A DNA stretch of 64,000 nt. Origin: Pseudomonas sp. NKUCC02_KPG. Lineage in GTDB: Bacteria > Pseudomonadota > Gammaproteobacteria > Pseudomonadales > Pseudomonadaceae. The DNA is taken from NCBI RefSeq assembly GCF_019345465.1, contig NZ_JAHKRC010000009.1, forward strand, positions 62,001 through 126,000, given 5' to 3'. Of the stretch, positions 1-9,173 are shown piece by piece. Below the pieces are notes generated by a model. That model was not told the DNA's origin, made no database searches, and saw nothing but the letters and a program-made list of their open reading frames with translations. The translations under genes were made by a program, and so were the position numbers. Within the stretch, counting starts at the first letter, position 1. Each line of letters starts with the position of its first letter.

Positions 1-104
1 ATGTCGAGAATATTCACACCATTGCTGGCCAATACACCAGTAATGGCCGCAGTGAGACCCGGACGGTCCTCACCTGTGATGTTTATCAGGACGATTTCGC
101 GCAA
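1..104 (-). CDS. serB: Phosphoserine phosphatase SerB, N-terminal fragment
   Basis: Only the first 34 codons are inside the window; the gene runs off the left edge. The translation begins MREIVLINITGEDRPGLTAA, the ACT-domain start typical of Pseudomonas SerB, which makes L-serine from O-phosphoserine in the cytoplasm. The start is taken as TTG at 104-102: no in-frame ATG or GTG lies just upstream, and a GGGGG stretch at 111-115 can act as ribosome binding site. It is divergent from the YtjB-like gene at 237, the same neighbour as in other gammaproteobacteria. Identity rests on the N-terminal motif and synteny; the catalytic HAD domain is not visible. Confidence 0.85.
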   Translation of the reverse strand, partial: MREIVLINITGEDRPGLTAAITGVLASNGVNILD

Positions 105-236
105 GGCACACCCCCATTCGCTAAAAAAAACGCATTCTACCCACTTTCAGTGACCATCGGGCACCGCCAAGGCTTTGCCGCCTTCAGGCTGCTCGCTATA
201 CTGCGCACCAACTTAACGGACTAAGAGCCGCGCTCA

Positions 237-1787
237 GTGAACCGGCCATTGCCTGTCAAAACCGATAATTTCTTCCTGTTGATCTTCCGGGCCCTGCGTG
301 ATCGCCGCGTTCCGATTGCTCTGCGTATCGCCAGCCATAACGTGATTCTGGTCGCCCTGGCGCTGGTCATTTATGCCGTGGTGATGGGACTGCAATTCAA
401 GCAGGCCATGCACGAGCAGGCAGATGCCCTGGGTCAGAGCCTGACCACACAAACCGCCACCTCGGCGACCGAGCTGCTGGTGTCCAATGACATCCTCAGT
501 CTCAACGTGCTGCTCAACAACCTGACCAAAAACCCTCTGGTGGCCCACGCAGCTATCTACAGCGTCGATAACCGGATCCTCGCCGAAGCCGGCCAGCGTC
601 CCAAAAACGGCTTGCTGGGCGAAACCGAAGGCGTGTATCAGACCAAGATCACCTTTCAGGATGTGACCGCCGGGCATCTGCGCATCAGCCTGGACATGCA
701 CCAGTTTGAGCAGCCGATGACCATCAGCCTGCAGAGCATGGGCATTTTGAGCGCCATTCTGCTCGCCCTGGCCCTGGCCTTGAGCTTGCGACTGGGACGC
801 CACATCACCACGCCGCTGCTGCAATTGCGGGTATGGTTGCGCGAGCCCGATCCTTACACCCCGGCCATCCAGCGCCAGGATGAAATCGGTGATCTGGCCC
901 GCCAGCTTCACAGCCGCCTCGCCCCTGCGGCGCCAGAGCCGGAACCCGAGCCAGAACCGGAAGAAGACTACGACGACAGCGACTACGAAGAAGCCGAAGA
1001 CAACGAGCCGACCTTCGAAGTGCGCAACCTGAGCGATCCGACGTTCGATGAAGCGCCTGCTGCGCCTGCTCCCAAAGCCGCTCCCCGGCAGTTGGTCAGC
1101 ACCGCAGAAGACGAAAACGACGACGAAGACCCGTTCGCTGACTTGCGCGACACCAGCACAGCCACTGCTGCGCCGATTGCGCTGGCCAAGCCCAAACAGG
1201 TCGTATCAGCTGCGCCACAGCCAAGCGCCGTACTGGCGGTGCAACTGGGGGCACAGGAACAACTGCGTCGCCTGCCCCGCGCCCGCCTGATGGAACTGCT
1301 GGAGCGCTATCGCGATTGCCTGAACCAGGCAGCTTCGCTGTATCAAAGCGAGCTGCATACGCTCAACGATGGCAGCACGCTGATGCTGTTCCATAGCGAA
1401 GACAGCGGCGACGATTACCTGACCAACGCCATTTGCTGCGGCGAACTGCTGCGGGCCCTGGGTCACGCCTTGCAGATCGAAGTCGCGGACAGCGGCATCA
1501 CCCTGCAATTGCAACTGGGTCTGGTGCTGGGCGAAGGACTGAACGGCATGAGCCAGATTGACTTGCTGCTGACTGAAGTCGCACAGGACGCCCTGGCGCT
1601 GTCGCAACACAGCCGCAACTTGCTGCTGGTGGAGCGCAAGATCAGCGACGACCCTCTGATCCGTCAGCGCGCCCGTATCCGCCCGATTGCCAGCCCTGAA
1701 GGTGCCTGCTGCGTCGAGCGCCTGATGGAGCCGTATCCATCCATGCTTGAGCGCCAACTGGCGCGGATGCATGAGAATCGTGGCTGA
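237..1787 (+). CDS. AhpA/YtjB-like membrane protein with HAMP region and degenerate cyclase-like domain
   Basis: A 516-residue inner-membrane protein starting at GTG. Hydrophobic helices at about 34-52 and 165-185 bracket a periplasmic segment; a HAMP-like linker follows at about 186-228, then a strongly acidic Pro/Glu/Asp stretch (231-261). The C-terminal part (about 331-475) looks to me like a class III nucleotide cyclase fold by pattern: VLAVQLGAQEQL resembles strand 1, and LNDGSTLMLF resembles the metal-binding hairpin, but the first metal Asp is absent, so catalysis is unlikely. Position divergent from serB matches YtjB/Smp of enterobacteria, which is shorter. Molecular function is unknown; membrane location is well supported, the cyclase-like reading is inference. 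Confidence 0.75.
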   Translation: MNRPLPVKTDNFFLLIFRALRDRRVPIALRIASHNVILVALALVIYAVVMGLQFKQAMHEQADALGQSLTTQTATSATELLVSNDILSLNVLLNNLTKNPLVAHAAIYSVDNRILAEAGQRPKNGLLGETEGVYQTKITFQDVTAGHLRISLDMHQFEQPMTISLQSMGILSAILLALALALSLRLGRHITTPLLQLRVWLREPDPYTPAIQRQDEIGDLARQLHSRLAPAAPEPEPEPEPEEDYDDSDYEEAEDNEPTFEVRNLSDPTFDEAPAAPAPKAAPRQLVSTAEDENDDEDPFADLRDTSTATAAPIALAKPKQVVSAAPQPSAVLAVQLGAQEQLRRLPRARLMELLERYRDCLNQAASLYQSELHTLNDGSTLMLFHSEDSGDDYLTNAICCGELLRALGHALQIEVADSGITLQLQLGLVLGEGLNGMSQIDLLLTEVAQDALALSQHSRNLLLVERKISDDPLIRQRARIRPIASPEGACCVERLMEPYPSMLERQLARMHENRG

Positions 1788-1814
1788 CGGCGTGCTCCCG
1801 TAGAGGCAAAAAAA

Positions 1815-1840
1815 ATCCCGCACATGTGCGGGATTTTTTG
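1815..1840. terminator. Bidirectional Rho-independent terminator
   Basis: ATCCCGCACATGTGCGGGAT at 1815-1834 forms a perfect stem, with an A run before it and a T run after it, so it can terminate transcription in both directions. It lies between the convergent ends of the YtjB-like gene (stop at 1787) and the PqiC-like gene (stop at 1856), serving both. Confidence 0.9.
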
Positions 1841-1855
1841 TTTCGGGTTACGGCC

Positions 1856-2563
1856 TCAGAAGCGAAACACTTCCATATCCGTACGGATCGGTGAAGCCAT
1901 CGGAATTCGAGGTTTCTCCGCACCCTGCTTCGGTGCAGCCTTGGTCTCGGGCTTGCGCATCTCAACCAGCGGCGGCTGGTTGGCCAGTGGCTTGAGCGCC
2001 ACGGCCAATTGCTCGCTCAGCTGTTGCAACAACTGACCTTGAGCCTTGACCTGATCCGCCGTGCTGCCCCCGTGTGGCTGCTCCAGGTGAACAATGCGGT
2101 TGTCACGCACCTGACCGCGACGGTCGATCAAACGCCATTGCGCATCCAGCACCGCAGGCAAGTTCTTGCCCGAGTCCAGGCGAGTGATCGACAACAGCAC
2201 CTGCACATCCGGGCTGAAGCCCGCCGTAGCCGGTGCCAGGACAACCCGCTGGCTGTCCAGGCGCCACGCCAGTTGACGTACCAGAAGTTGATCGATATCC
2301 GAAGACAGGCTGCCAGCCCATCGACCATCAGTGGCCGCACTCAGACTGCCATCGGGCTGACGTTGCAGCAGGGTTTCACGCTGCAGGTAGTCGGCCACGC
2401 TGATCGGGCCAAGTACCACGGCCATGCCGGCGCTTTGCGCGGGCTGGCCTGGGGCGCCGCTGTCCAGTTGGTACAAGGCCGCTGGCTGGTGCGTGGTGCA
2501 CCCCGCCAGACCCAGCACACCGGTCAGCAACGCAATTAAAGGAAGGCGTAGAACGTTCATCAT
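1856..2563 (-). CDS. PqiC-like (ABC-type auxiliary) outer-membrane lipoprotein
   Basis: The mature start is set at the ATG-ATG pair at 2563/2560, because this puts a lipoprotein signal directly at the N terminus (MNVLRLPLIALLTGVLGLAGC core with lipobox LAGC); the 23 codons upstream are unlikely to be translated. The protein (about 235 residues) has the PqiC/DUF330 character: ALYQLDSG after the lipobox, then a strand-rich region and a final Pro/Lys-rich tail. PqiC family lipoproteins dock the PqiB/MCE lipid-transport tunnel at the outer membrane. No pqiA or pqiB is next to it here; it follows parC, an arrangement I recall from other pseudomonads. Family assignment is good, partner is unknown. 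Confidence 0.75.
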   Translation of the reverse strand: MMNVLRLPLIALLTGVLGLAGCTTHQPAALYQLDSGAPGQPAQSAGMAVVLGPISVADYLQRETLLQRQPDGSLSAATDGRWAGSLSSDIDQLLVRQLAWRLDSQRVVLAPATAGFSPDVQVLLSITRLDSGKNLPAVLDAQWRLIDRRGQVRDNRIVHLEQPHGGSTADQVKAQGQLLQQLSEQLAVALKPLANQPPLVEMRKPETKAAPKQGAEKPRIPMASPIRTDMEVFRF

Positions 2564-2738
2564 TCCATCCAGGTGGCCGCCATAGGGCCAGCCACAGTGT
2601 GATTCTCGAAAGGTTCGCAAGCACATTGCCATAAGCCGTGCAGCAAACGCGGCATATCATCCGCGAATATTGGACCTGACTCCAGCGTTGTCGCGCCGAT
2701 CTGCGCGTAAAAACCCAGATCGGGGGCGCTAAACAGCC
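2564..2738. other. Intergenic gap between parC and the PqiC-like gene
   Basis: No coding potential I can support in these 175 bases. It contains an 8-bp inverted repeat (CCGATCTG at 2696-2703, CAGATCGG at 2716-2723) just past the parC stop, but without a following T run on the minus strand it is not a convincing terminator. Co-transcription of parC with the lipoprotein gene remains possible. Confidence 0.5.
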
Positions 2739-5003
2739 TTAATTGGGCGTTTCTACCAACAAGGCATCCACACGCTGGAAACCACGGGGCAGCTTATTGC
2801 CACGACGGCCGCGCTCGCCTTTGTAGTGCTCCAGGTCGTCAGCCTTGAGTGACAGTGTGCGCTTGCCCGCCTGCAATACCAGCGTGGCGTTGTCTGGCAG
2901 CACGGCGAGGTCGGTCACGTACTCTTCACGACTGGCCACGCGCTCACCGGGAATACCGATGATCTTGTTGCCTTTGCCTTTGCCCAGTTGCGGCAAGTCG
3001 CTGACTTTGAAAATCAGCAGACGACCTTCCGTGGTCACGGCCGCCAGCCAGTTGTGCTCGCGATCTGCCACAGGTCGTGGCTGCATGACTTGCGCCCCTT
3101 TAGGCAGGCTGAGCAGCGCTTTACCGGCCTTGTTCTTGGCTTGCAGGTCTTCACCCTTGACCACAAAACCGTAACCGGCGTCGGACGCGATGACGTACAG
3201 CGCATCGTCTTCAGGCAACAGCACGCACTCGAACGTCGCACCCGGCGGCGGGGTCAGGCGCCCGGTCAACGGCTCACCCTGGCCACGGGCATTGGGCAGT
3301 TTGTGAGCAGGCTCAGAGTAACTGCGCCCGGTCGAGTCGATAAACACCGCGAACTGGTTGGAGCGTCCGGAGGCCGCTGTCTTGTAGCCATCCCCTGCCT
3401 TGTAGGACAGGCCGGTTGCGTCAAGGTCATGGCCTTTGCCGCAACGAACCCAGCCTTTTTCCGACAGTACAACTGTGACGGCTTCAGTCGGGACCAACTC
3501 GTTTTCAGACAGGGCCTTGGCTTCAGCACGGGACACAATCGGCGAGCGACGGTCGTCGCCATAGGTTTCGGCATCGGCCAGCAACTCGGTACGCACCAGC
3601 TTTTTCAGCTTGGTTTCGCTGCCCAGCAAGGTTTTCAGCTTGGCTTGCTCTTTGCGCAATGCATCCTGCTCGGTGCGCAACTTCATCTCTTCAAGGCGGG
3701 CCAATTGGCGCAGACGCGTGTCGAGGATGTAGTCAGCCTGGATTTCGCTCAGGGCAAAGCGCGCAATCAGCTCGGCCTTGGGATGCTCCTCGGTGCGGAT
3801 GATGTGAATCACTTCATCGAGGTTCAAGTAGGCGGTGAGCAATCCGTCCAACAGATGCAGGCGGCGCTCGACTTTATCGAGGCGGAACTGCAAGCGACGG
3901 CGTACGACATTGACCCGGAATTCCAGCCATTCCACCAGCAAGGCGCGCAGGTTTTTCAGTTGCGGCTTGCCGTCCAGACCAATGATGTTGATGTTGACCC
4001 GGAACGTGGACTCAAGCTCGGTCACGGCGAACAAGTGCTGCATCAGCTCGTCGAGATCGACTTTGTTATTGCGCGGAATGATCACGATACGGCACGGGTT
4101 TTCGTGGTCGGACTCGTCGCGCAGGTCGGTGACCATTGCCAGCTTGGTTGGCTTGGCCTGCATCAGGGCCGCGATCTGCTCCAGTACTTTGGCGCCCGAT
4201 ACCTGATGGGGCAGCGCAGTGACCACAATGTCGCCGTCTTCGATGTGATACACGGCACGCATGCGCACCGAACCACGGCCGGTCTGATAGATCTTCAGCA
4301 GGTCGGCACGGGGGGTGATGATTTCAGCTTCGGTCGGGTAGTCCGGGCCCTGGATGTGCTCGCACAGCTGCTCGACCGTGGCCTTGGGCTCATCGAGCAA
4401 GCGCACGCACGCGCTGGCAACTTCACGCAGGTTGTGCGGCGGCACGTCAGTGGCCATGCCCACGGCAATGCCGGTGGTGCCATTGAGCAGGATATTGGGC
4501 AAGCGCGCAGGCAAAACCGCAGGTTCGTCGAGGGTCCCGTCAAAGTTAGGCACCCAGTCCGCCGTGCCCTGGCCCAGTTCGCTGAGCAGCACTTCGGAAT
4601 AACGGGACAAGCGCGCTTCGGTATAACGCATGGCCGCGAACGACTTGGGATCGTCCGGCGCACCCCAGTTGCCCTGGCCGTCGACCAGGGTGTAGCGGTA
4701 GCTGAACGGCTGCGCCATCAACACCATTGCTTCGTAGCACGCCGAGTCGCCGTGGGGGTGGAACTTGCCGAGTACGTCACCGACGGTACGCGCCGATTTC
4801 TTGTGCTTGGAATCAGCGTCCAGGCCCAATTCGCTCATGGCGTACACAATGCGCCGCTGTACGGGCTTGAGGCCGTCGCCGATGTGCGGCAAGGCCCGGT
4901 CCATGATTACGTACATGGAGTAGTTGAGGTAGGCCTGTTCGGTGAAGTCGGCCAGTGACCGGCGTTCTACGCCGTCCAGGCTGAGATCAAGGGAGTCGCT
5001 CAT
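2739..5003 (-). CDS. parC: DNA topoisomerase IV subunit A
   Basis: ParC breaks and rejoins DNA during decatenation of daughter chromosomes, acting as a ParC2ParE2 heterotetramer. The 754-residue product contains the N-terminal winged-helix region with [13 protein letters not shown], the active-site tyrosine in [10 protein letters not shown] (Tyr127), and a C-terminal beta-pinwheel. The start is set at the ATG at 5003 ([11 protein letters not shown]), preceded by a GAGG ribosome site; a longer reading from 5018 would overlap the upstream gene. Quinolone-determining positions Ser87 and Glu91 are wild type. It lies 11 bp after the protease gene and close to parE, with co-directional transcription. 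Confidence 0.97.
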   Translation of the reverse strand: MSDSLDLSLDGVERRSLADFTEQAYLNYSMYVIMDRALPHIGDGLKPVQRRIVYAMSELGLDADSKHKKSARTVGDVLGKFHPHGDSACYEAMVLMAQPFSYRYTLVDGQGNWGAPDDPKSFAAMRYTEARLSRYSEVLLSELGQGTADWVPNFDGTLDEPAVLPARLPNILLNGTTGIAVGMATDVPPHNLREVASACVRLLDEPKATVEQLCEHIQGPDYPTEAEIITPRADLLKIYQTGRGSVRMRAVYHIEDGDIVVTALPHQVSGAKVLEQIAALMQAKPTKLAMVTDLRDESDHENPCRIVIIPRNNKVDLDELMQHLFAVTELESTFRVNINIIGLDGKPQLKNLRALLVEWLEFRVNVVRRRLQFRLDKVERRLHLLDGLLTAYLNLDEVIHIIRTEEHPKAELIARFALSEIQADYILDTRLRQLARLEEMKLRTEQDALRKEQAKLKTLLGSETKLKKLVRTELLADAETYGDDRRSPIVSRAEAKALSENELVPTEAVTVVLSEKGWVRCGKGHDLDATGLSYKAGDGYKTAASGRSNQFAVFIDSTGRSYSEPAHKLPNARGQGEPLTGRLTPPPGATFECVLLPEDDALYVIASDAGYGFVVKGEDLQAKNKAGKALLSLPKGAQVMQPRPVADREHNWLAAVTTEGRLLIFKVSDLPQLGKGKGNKIIGIPGERVASREEYVTDLAVLPDNATLVLQAGKRTLSLKADDLEHYKGERGRRGNKLPRGFQRVDALLVETPN

Positions 5004-5014
5004 GCGGACCTCAT

Positions 5015-5536
5015 TCAATTCGTTGTCTGGCGCAGCAGCATGGTGCCGCCGCGCTGGGTAAATTCAAGTTTTTTCAGCGCACTCATGCCCAGCAGCACTT
5101 GCTCGCCTTCGAGCCCTGGAGCAGCCACTGCACGCACGTCGCGCAGCACAATGGCGCCCAGTTGCAGGCGGTCGATGCGGGTCTGATAGCCCTGAGTGCG
5201 ACCATTGGCAGTGTTAAGCGTCACCGGGACACCTTTGGGCAATGCCAGTTGCCTGGCCAGCTCCATCGGCACCGCCACATCGGTGGCGCCGGTATCGAGT
5301 AAAAATTCCACCGGCACGTTGTTGATCCGGCCGCTGGCAACAAAATGACCCTGGGCGTTGCCGAGCAGTTTGACTTCGATATAACCCTCGCCCTGTTGCG
5401 AGGAGACTTCGGTGTTGGGGTTTTCCTGACGCTGTTCCCAGCGCCCGAAAAACTGCGCGGCCAGATACAAACCGGCACACCAGGCCACAATCATAAAGAC
5501 CCGACCCACACCTTTACCCGGCGCTTGCTCGCTCAT
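5015..5536 (-). CDS. Membrane-anchored retropepsin-like aspartic protease
   Basis: A 173-residue protein with one N-terminal hydrophobic helix (about 13-30) followed by a single retropepsin-type domain (TIGR02281, clan AA). The catalytic motif is [12 protein letters not shown] with Asp81, and a second flap/dimer region follows. Retroviral-type enzymes of this length work as dimers, so a periplasmic homodimer is expected. The start codon overlaps the stop of the upstream phytase-like gene by 4 bases (ATGA), suggesting translational coupling, and parC follows after 11 bp. Substrate is unknown. The family call is from the motif and length; the periplasmic orientation is inferred from the N-terminal anchor. 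Confidence 0.85.
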   Translation of the reverse strand: MSEQAPGKGVGRVFMIVAWCAGLYLAAQFFGRWEQRQENPNTEVSSQQGEGYIEVKLLGNAQGHFVASGRINNVPVEFLLDTGATDVAVPMELARQLALPKGVPVTLNTANGRTQGYQTRIDRLQLGAIVLRDVRAVAAPGLEGEQVLLGMSALKKLEFTQRGGTMLLRQTTN

Positions 5537-6513
5537 GACTTGGCACTCCAGCCACCTTGCGGGGCAGCAAAGCGCCAGACAATGGGGCGTTTTTCGCCAT
5601 CGGCGCGTACATGGTTGCCGTTATCGACGCCGATCCAGGCACCTTGGGCATCCAGGCTCAAGGCCTCGGTATTGCCATAGCCACTGTTGTATAGCCGGTT
5701 GTCGGTCAATGCATCGTTGGCAAACGACCAGCAGCGTTCGATTTCACCTGTGTCCAGGGTACGACGACAAATGCGGTAGGCCATGCGTTCAAGGGTGAAC
5801 AGCTTGCCTTCGAACAGCGCCAGGTCGGCAAAATCCTTTTGCTGCGCCTTGGCCTTGAGTTGTGGCGGCGCCTGTTCAAGCCCCCCTTCACTCATCAATA
5901 CGCAACCGTTTTCGCAGTCCCACACACTCTGCTTTTTGCGGATCGTCAGCAAGCCGCGGCGCTCGCGCTCGGCCGCCAGCCATATCTGGTTGCCCTGCGG
6001 GTTGACGGCGATACCTTCAAACAGCGCATTGAAATGCAGCAGCATGCCGCTGGCCCGGGCCTGACGGACCAGCGAAGGGTCGATCTTGAGCCACACCGGT
6101 GGGCCTGCCGGCGGAACTTGCAACACCGCCGCATGGGCTTCACTGACCACATAACGGTTGCCCGCGTCGTCGCAGCTGATGCCTTCAAAATCCAGATTGC
6201 CGCCGCGCAACGGGCTGATGGCTTTACCCATCATGCGTACACCCCACGGCAAACCGCTTTCGGGCGGCGGCGGAACATCGATGTTCAGGGCCTCGGCGCT
6301 CCATTCGGGGTAGCGCTGGTCAAAACGATAAATCTGATCGTCTTCACGATCGGATACCGCCCACAACTCACCCGAACACAGGGCCAGGCCAGACAGGTTG
6401 CCACCTCGCATGCCTTCTACCGGATGCTCAGACTGCATGACCAATTCTGGCCAGGTGCTGGCCATTACTGGCGCAGCACCCAACCAGAGCAGCCCCAGCA
6501 AGGCACTGCGCAT
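5533..6513 (-). CDS. Exported esterase-like activity of phytase domain protein
   Basis: A 326-residue protein with a cleavable signal peptide (MRSALLGLLWLGAAPVMAS). The body is a repeat-rich beta structure with motifs of the esterase-like phytase family (PF13449): GMRGGNLSGLA, AVSDREDDQIYRF, and NLDFEGISCD, in which conserved acidic residues line a propeller. Members are secreted and mostly uncharacterised; phosphoester or phytate hydrolysis has been suggested but not shown for this type. Its ATG overlaps the parE stop by one base (TGATG), and its own stop overlaps the start of the protease gene, so it is part of the parE-parC transcript. Corresponds in position to PA4966 of P. aeruginosa. 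Confidence 0.8.
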   Translation of the reverse strand: MRSALLGLLWLGAAPVMASTWPELVMQSEHPVEGMRGGNLSGLALCSGELWAVSDREDDQIYRFDQRYPEWSAEALNIDVPPPPESGLPWGVRMMGKAISPLRGGNLDFEGISCDDAGNRYVVSEAHAAVLQVPPAGPPVWLKIDPSLVRQARASGMLLHFNALFEGIAVNPQGNQIWLAAERERRGLLTIRKKQSVWDCENGCVLMSEGGLEQAPPQLKAKAQQKDFADLALFEGKLFTLERMAYRICRRTLDTGEIERCWSFANDALTDNRLYNSGYGNTEALSLDAQGAWIGVDNGNHVRADGEKRPIVWRFAAPQGGWSAKS

Positions 6514-8417
6514 CAGGTCAGCACCTGCGCCAGGTTGCCTTTGGATTCAAGCCAGGTCTTGCGGTCACCGGCGCGTTTCTTGGCCAGCAGCATGTCCATC
6601 ATCTCTGACGTGGCGGCGAAGTCTTCAAGGGTCAGTTGCACCAAGCGACGGGTGTTTGGGTCCATCGTGGTTTCGCGCAGTTGCGGCGGGTTCATCTCAC
6701 CCAGCCCCTTGAATCGCGTGACCTGTGGCTTGCCGCGTTTTTTCTCGGCGACCAGTCGGTCAAGGATGCCATCACGCTCGGCTTCGTCCAGGGCGTAGAA
6801 AATCTCCTTGCCCAGGTCAATGCGGTACAACGGCGGCATCGCCACGTAAACGTGACCGGCGTCCACCAGCGGACGGAAGTGCTGAACGAACAACGCGCAC
6901 AGCAAGGTGGCAATGTGCAGACCGTCGGAGTCGGCGTCGGCAAGGATGCAGATTTTGCCGTAACGCAATTGGCTCATGTCAGCCGCGCCCGGATCGACAC
7001 CGATCGCGACGGCGATATTATGGACTTCCTGACTGGCCAGGACTTCGCTGCCGTCAACTTCCCAGGTGTTGAGGATCTTGCCGCGCAACGGCAGGATCGC
7101 CTGGAATTCCTTGTCTCGTGCCTGCTTGGCCGAGCCGCCTGCGGAGTCACCTTCCACCAGAAACAGTTCAGAACGCATCGGGTCCTGCCCGGCGCAGTCG
7201 GCCAGCTTGCCCGGCAAGGCCGGCCCCTGGGTAATCCGCTTGCGCTCGACCTTCTTGCTGGCCTTGAGCCTGCGCCCGGCATTGTTGATTGCCAGCTCAG
7301 CCAGTTGCATGCCCAGCTCGGGATTGGCATTGAGCCACAGGCTGAAGGAATCCTTGATCACGCCCGATACAAACGCCGCCGCTTCACGGGAGGACAGACG
7401 CTCTTTGGTCTGCCCCGAGAACTGCGGCTCCTGCATCTTCATCGACAGCACGAACGCAATGCGCTCCCACACGTCTTCGGGCGCCAGCTTCACGCCGCGC
7501 GGCAGCAGGCTGCGGAACTCGCAGAACTCGCGCATCGCATCGAGCAAGCCCTGACGCAGACCGTTGACGTGTGTACCGCCTTGAGCCGTGGGGATCAGGT
7601 TGACGTAGCTTTCCTGAACACTGTCACCGCCCTCAGGCAGCCACAGCAAAGCCCAGTCGATGGCTTCTTTATTACCGGCCAGGCTGCCGCAGAACGGCTC
7701 ATTGGGCAGGCGTTCAAATTCGCTGACCGCATCAACCAGGTACGAGCGCAGACCGTCTTCGTAATGCCACTCGACCTTTTCGCCGGTGTTTTTGTCTTCA
7801 AAGCTGACCAGCAGCCCCGGACACAGTACAGCCTTGGCTTTGAGCACATGCTTGAGGCGGCTGACAGAAAACTTGGGCGAGTCGAAGTACTTCGGGTCCG
7901 GCGCGAAGTACACGCTGGTACCGGTGTTGCGCTTGCCGACCGTACCGATGACTTCCAGATCGGTCGCTTTATAGCCATCGGCGAAGGTCATCTGGTATTC
8001 GTTGCCGTCACGCTTGACCTTGACCCGAACCAGTGTCGACAGCGCGTTGACCACCGAAATCCCCACGCCGTGCAGGCCGCCGGAGAACTGATAGTTTTTG
8101 TTGGAGAACTTGCCACCCGCGTGGAGCTTGGTAAGGATCAGCTCGACACCTGACACGCCCTCTTCAGGGTGGATATCCACAGGCATGCCGCGCCCGTCAT
8201 CGCTGACTTCCAGCGAGTGATCGGCGTGCAGGATGACTTGCACCGACTTGGCGTGACCGGCCAGGGCTTCGTCGACACTGTTGTCAATGACTTCCTGGGC
8301 CAGGTGGTTGGGCCGACTGGTGTCGGTGTACATGCCGGGGCGTTTGCGCACCGGGTCGAGGCCCGAGAGGACTTCGATGGCGTCGGCGTTATAAGAGCTA
8401 GCGCTGGGAGTGGCCAT
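6513..8417 (-). CDS. parE: DNA topoisomerase IV subunit B
   Basis: The 634-residue ATPase subunit of topoisomerase IV. Visible motifs: the GHKL ATP-binding residues in EVIDNSVDEA and DDGRGMPVD, the lid-region GGLHGVG, and the TOPRIM acidic site EGDSAGGSAKQ (about residue 420) followed by LPLRGKILN and the DADSDG metal motif. Length is normal for proteobacterial ParE (about 630), shorter than GyrB because the long insertion in the TOPRIM region is missing. It is followed immediately by the phytase-like gene and preceded at 52 bp by yqiA, the same yqiA-parE order as in E. coli. Confidence 0.97.
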   Translation of the reverse strand: MATPSASSYNADAIEVLSGLDPVRKRPGMYTDTSRPNHLAQEVIDNSVDEALAGHAKSVQVILHADHSLEVSDDGRGMPVDIHPEEGVSGVELILTKLHAGGKFSNKNYQFSGGLHGVGISVVNALSTLVRVKVKRDGNEYQMTFADGYKATDLEVIGTVGKRNTGTSVYFAPDPKYFDSPKFSVSRLKHVLKAKAVLCPGLLVSFEDKNTGEKVEWHYEDGLRSYLVDAVSEFERLPNEPFCGSLAGNKEAIDWALLWLPEGGDSVQESYVNLIPTAQGGTHVNGLRQGLLDAMREFCEFRSLLPRGVKLAPEDVWERIAFVLSMKMQEPQFSGQTKERLSSREAAAFVSGVIKDSFSLWLNANPELGMQLAELAINNAGRRLKASKKVERKRITQGPALPGKLADCAGQDPMRSELFLVEGDSAGGSAKQARDKEFQAILPLRGKILNTWEVDGSEVLASQEVHNIAVAIGVDPGAADMSQLRYGKICILADADSDGLHIATLLCALFVQHFRPLVDAGHVYVAMPPLYRIDLGKEIFYALDEAERDGILDRLVAEKKRGKPQVTRFKGLGEMNPPQLRETTMDPNTRRLVQLTLEDFAATSEMMDMLLAKKRAGDRKTWLESKGNLAQVLT

Positions 8418-8469
8418 AGGGTCTCGTCGTTAGTCGTAAATGAAAAATAAGGGCCATTCGACGGGTGCC

Positions 8470-9078
8470 TCATAGGGCCGCGAAGTCGATGGTTTGAAAC
8501 TGTTCGGCGCCAATCCCTGCAAAATTCAACAGATCAGGTAGTTGCTGGGCAAAACCTTGATAACTGTGGTCACCGCCCGCCTGAATACGCAATGTACACG
8601 CCGCGTAGTACTTTTCAGCGTAGCGGTAGTCCAGGGTTTCATCGCCAGTTTGCAACCACACCTGATACCGCTGCGGGTCTTGGGGGGCTGCCACTTCGAG
8701 TTCGGCCAGGGCCTGGACATGATCGTGGGTCAATTCCCAGGTTTGGCCGCTGTAGTGGTTGGTCTGCGTGCCCAGATAACCGTCGAACATCCGATGCGGG
8801 CTGACGGCCGGGTTGACCAGCAAGGCCTTGAGGCCATGTTGTTCGGCCAGCCAGGTCGCATAGTAGCCGCCGAGCGAGCTGCCTACCAGCAATGGGCGGC
8901 CCAGCTGGCTGATTGCGGCCTGCAATTGGGCCATTGCCTCACGCGGATGATGATGCAAGGCAGGCACCCGCAGCTGCTCGGCAAGCCCCATGCGCTGCAT
9001 CACCGAGATCAACTGTGTGGCCTTCTTGGACTCGGGGGCACTGTTGAACCCGTGGATATACAAGATGGAACCCGACAT
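8470..9078 (-). CDS. yqiA: YqiA-type alpha/beta-hydrolase (esterase)
   Basis: A 202-residue alpha/beta-hydrolase of the UPF0227/YqiA family. The nucleophile is Ser68 in GSSLGGYYA, the oxyanion strand is LYIHGFNSAPESKK, and the likely acid and base are in TGDETLDYR and GGDHSYQGF. E. coli YqiA hydrolyses short-chain acyl and palmitoyl-CoA model substrates; the natural substrate is not known. A GGGGGT ribosome site precedes the ATG. It sits between cpdA (95 bp upstream) and parE, the conserved gammaproteobacterial order, and is probably co-transcribed with them. Confidence 0.9.
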   Translation of the reverse strand: MSGSILYIHGFNSAPESKKATQLISVMQRMGLAEQLRVPALHHHPREAMAQLQAAISQLGRPLLVGSSLGGYYATWLAEQHGLKALLVNPAVSPHRMFDGYLGTQTNHYSGQTWELTHDHVQALAELEVAAPQDPQRYQVWLQTGDETLDYRYAEKYYAACTLRIQAGGDHSYQGFAQQLPDLLNFAGIGAEQFQTIDFAAL

Positions 9079-9173
9079 GCGATGACCCCCGAAGACACAT
9101 TAAGCTGAACACAGCATCAAGAAAGACGCGCAGTTTAGCCTGACTCAGGGGCAATGACTCGCTTCAAGATATT

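Noticed and set aside
2988..4958. 656-codon open frame on the plus strand across parC
   Set aside because: Antisense shadow of parC with no recognisable protein features and no ribosome site.
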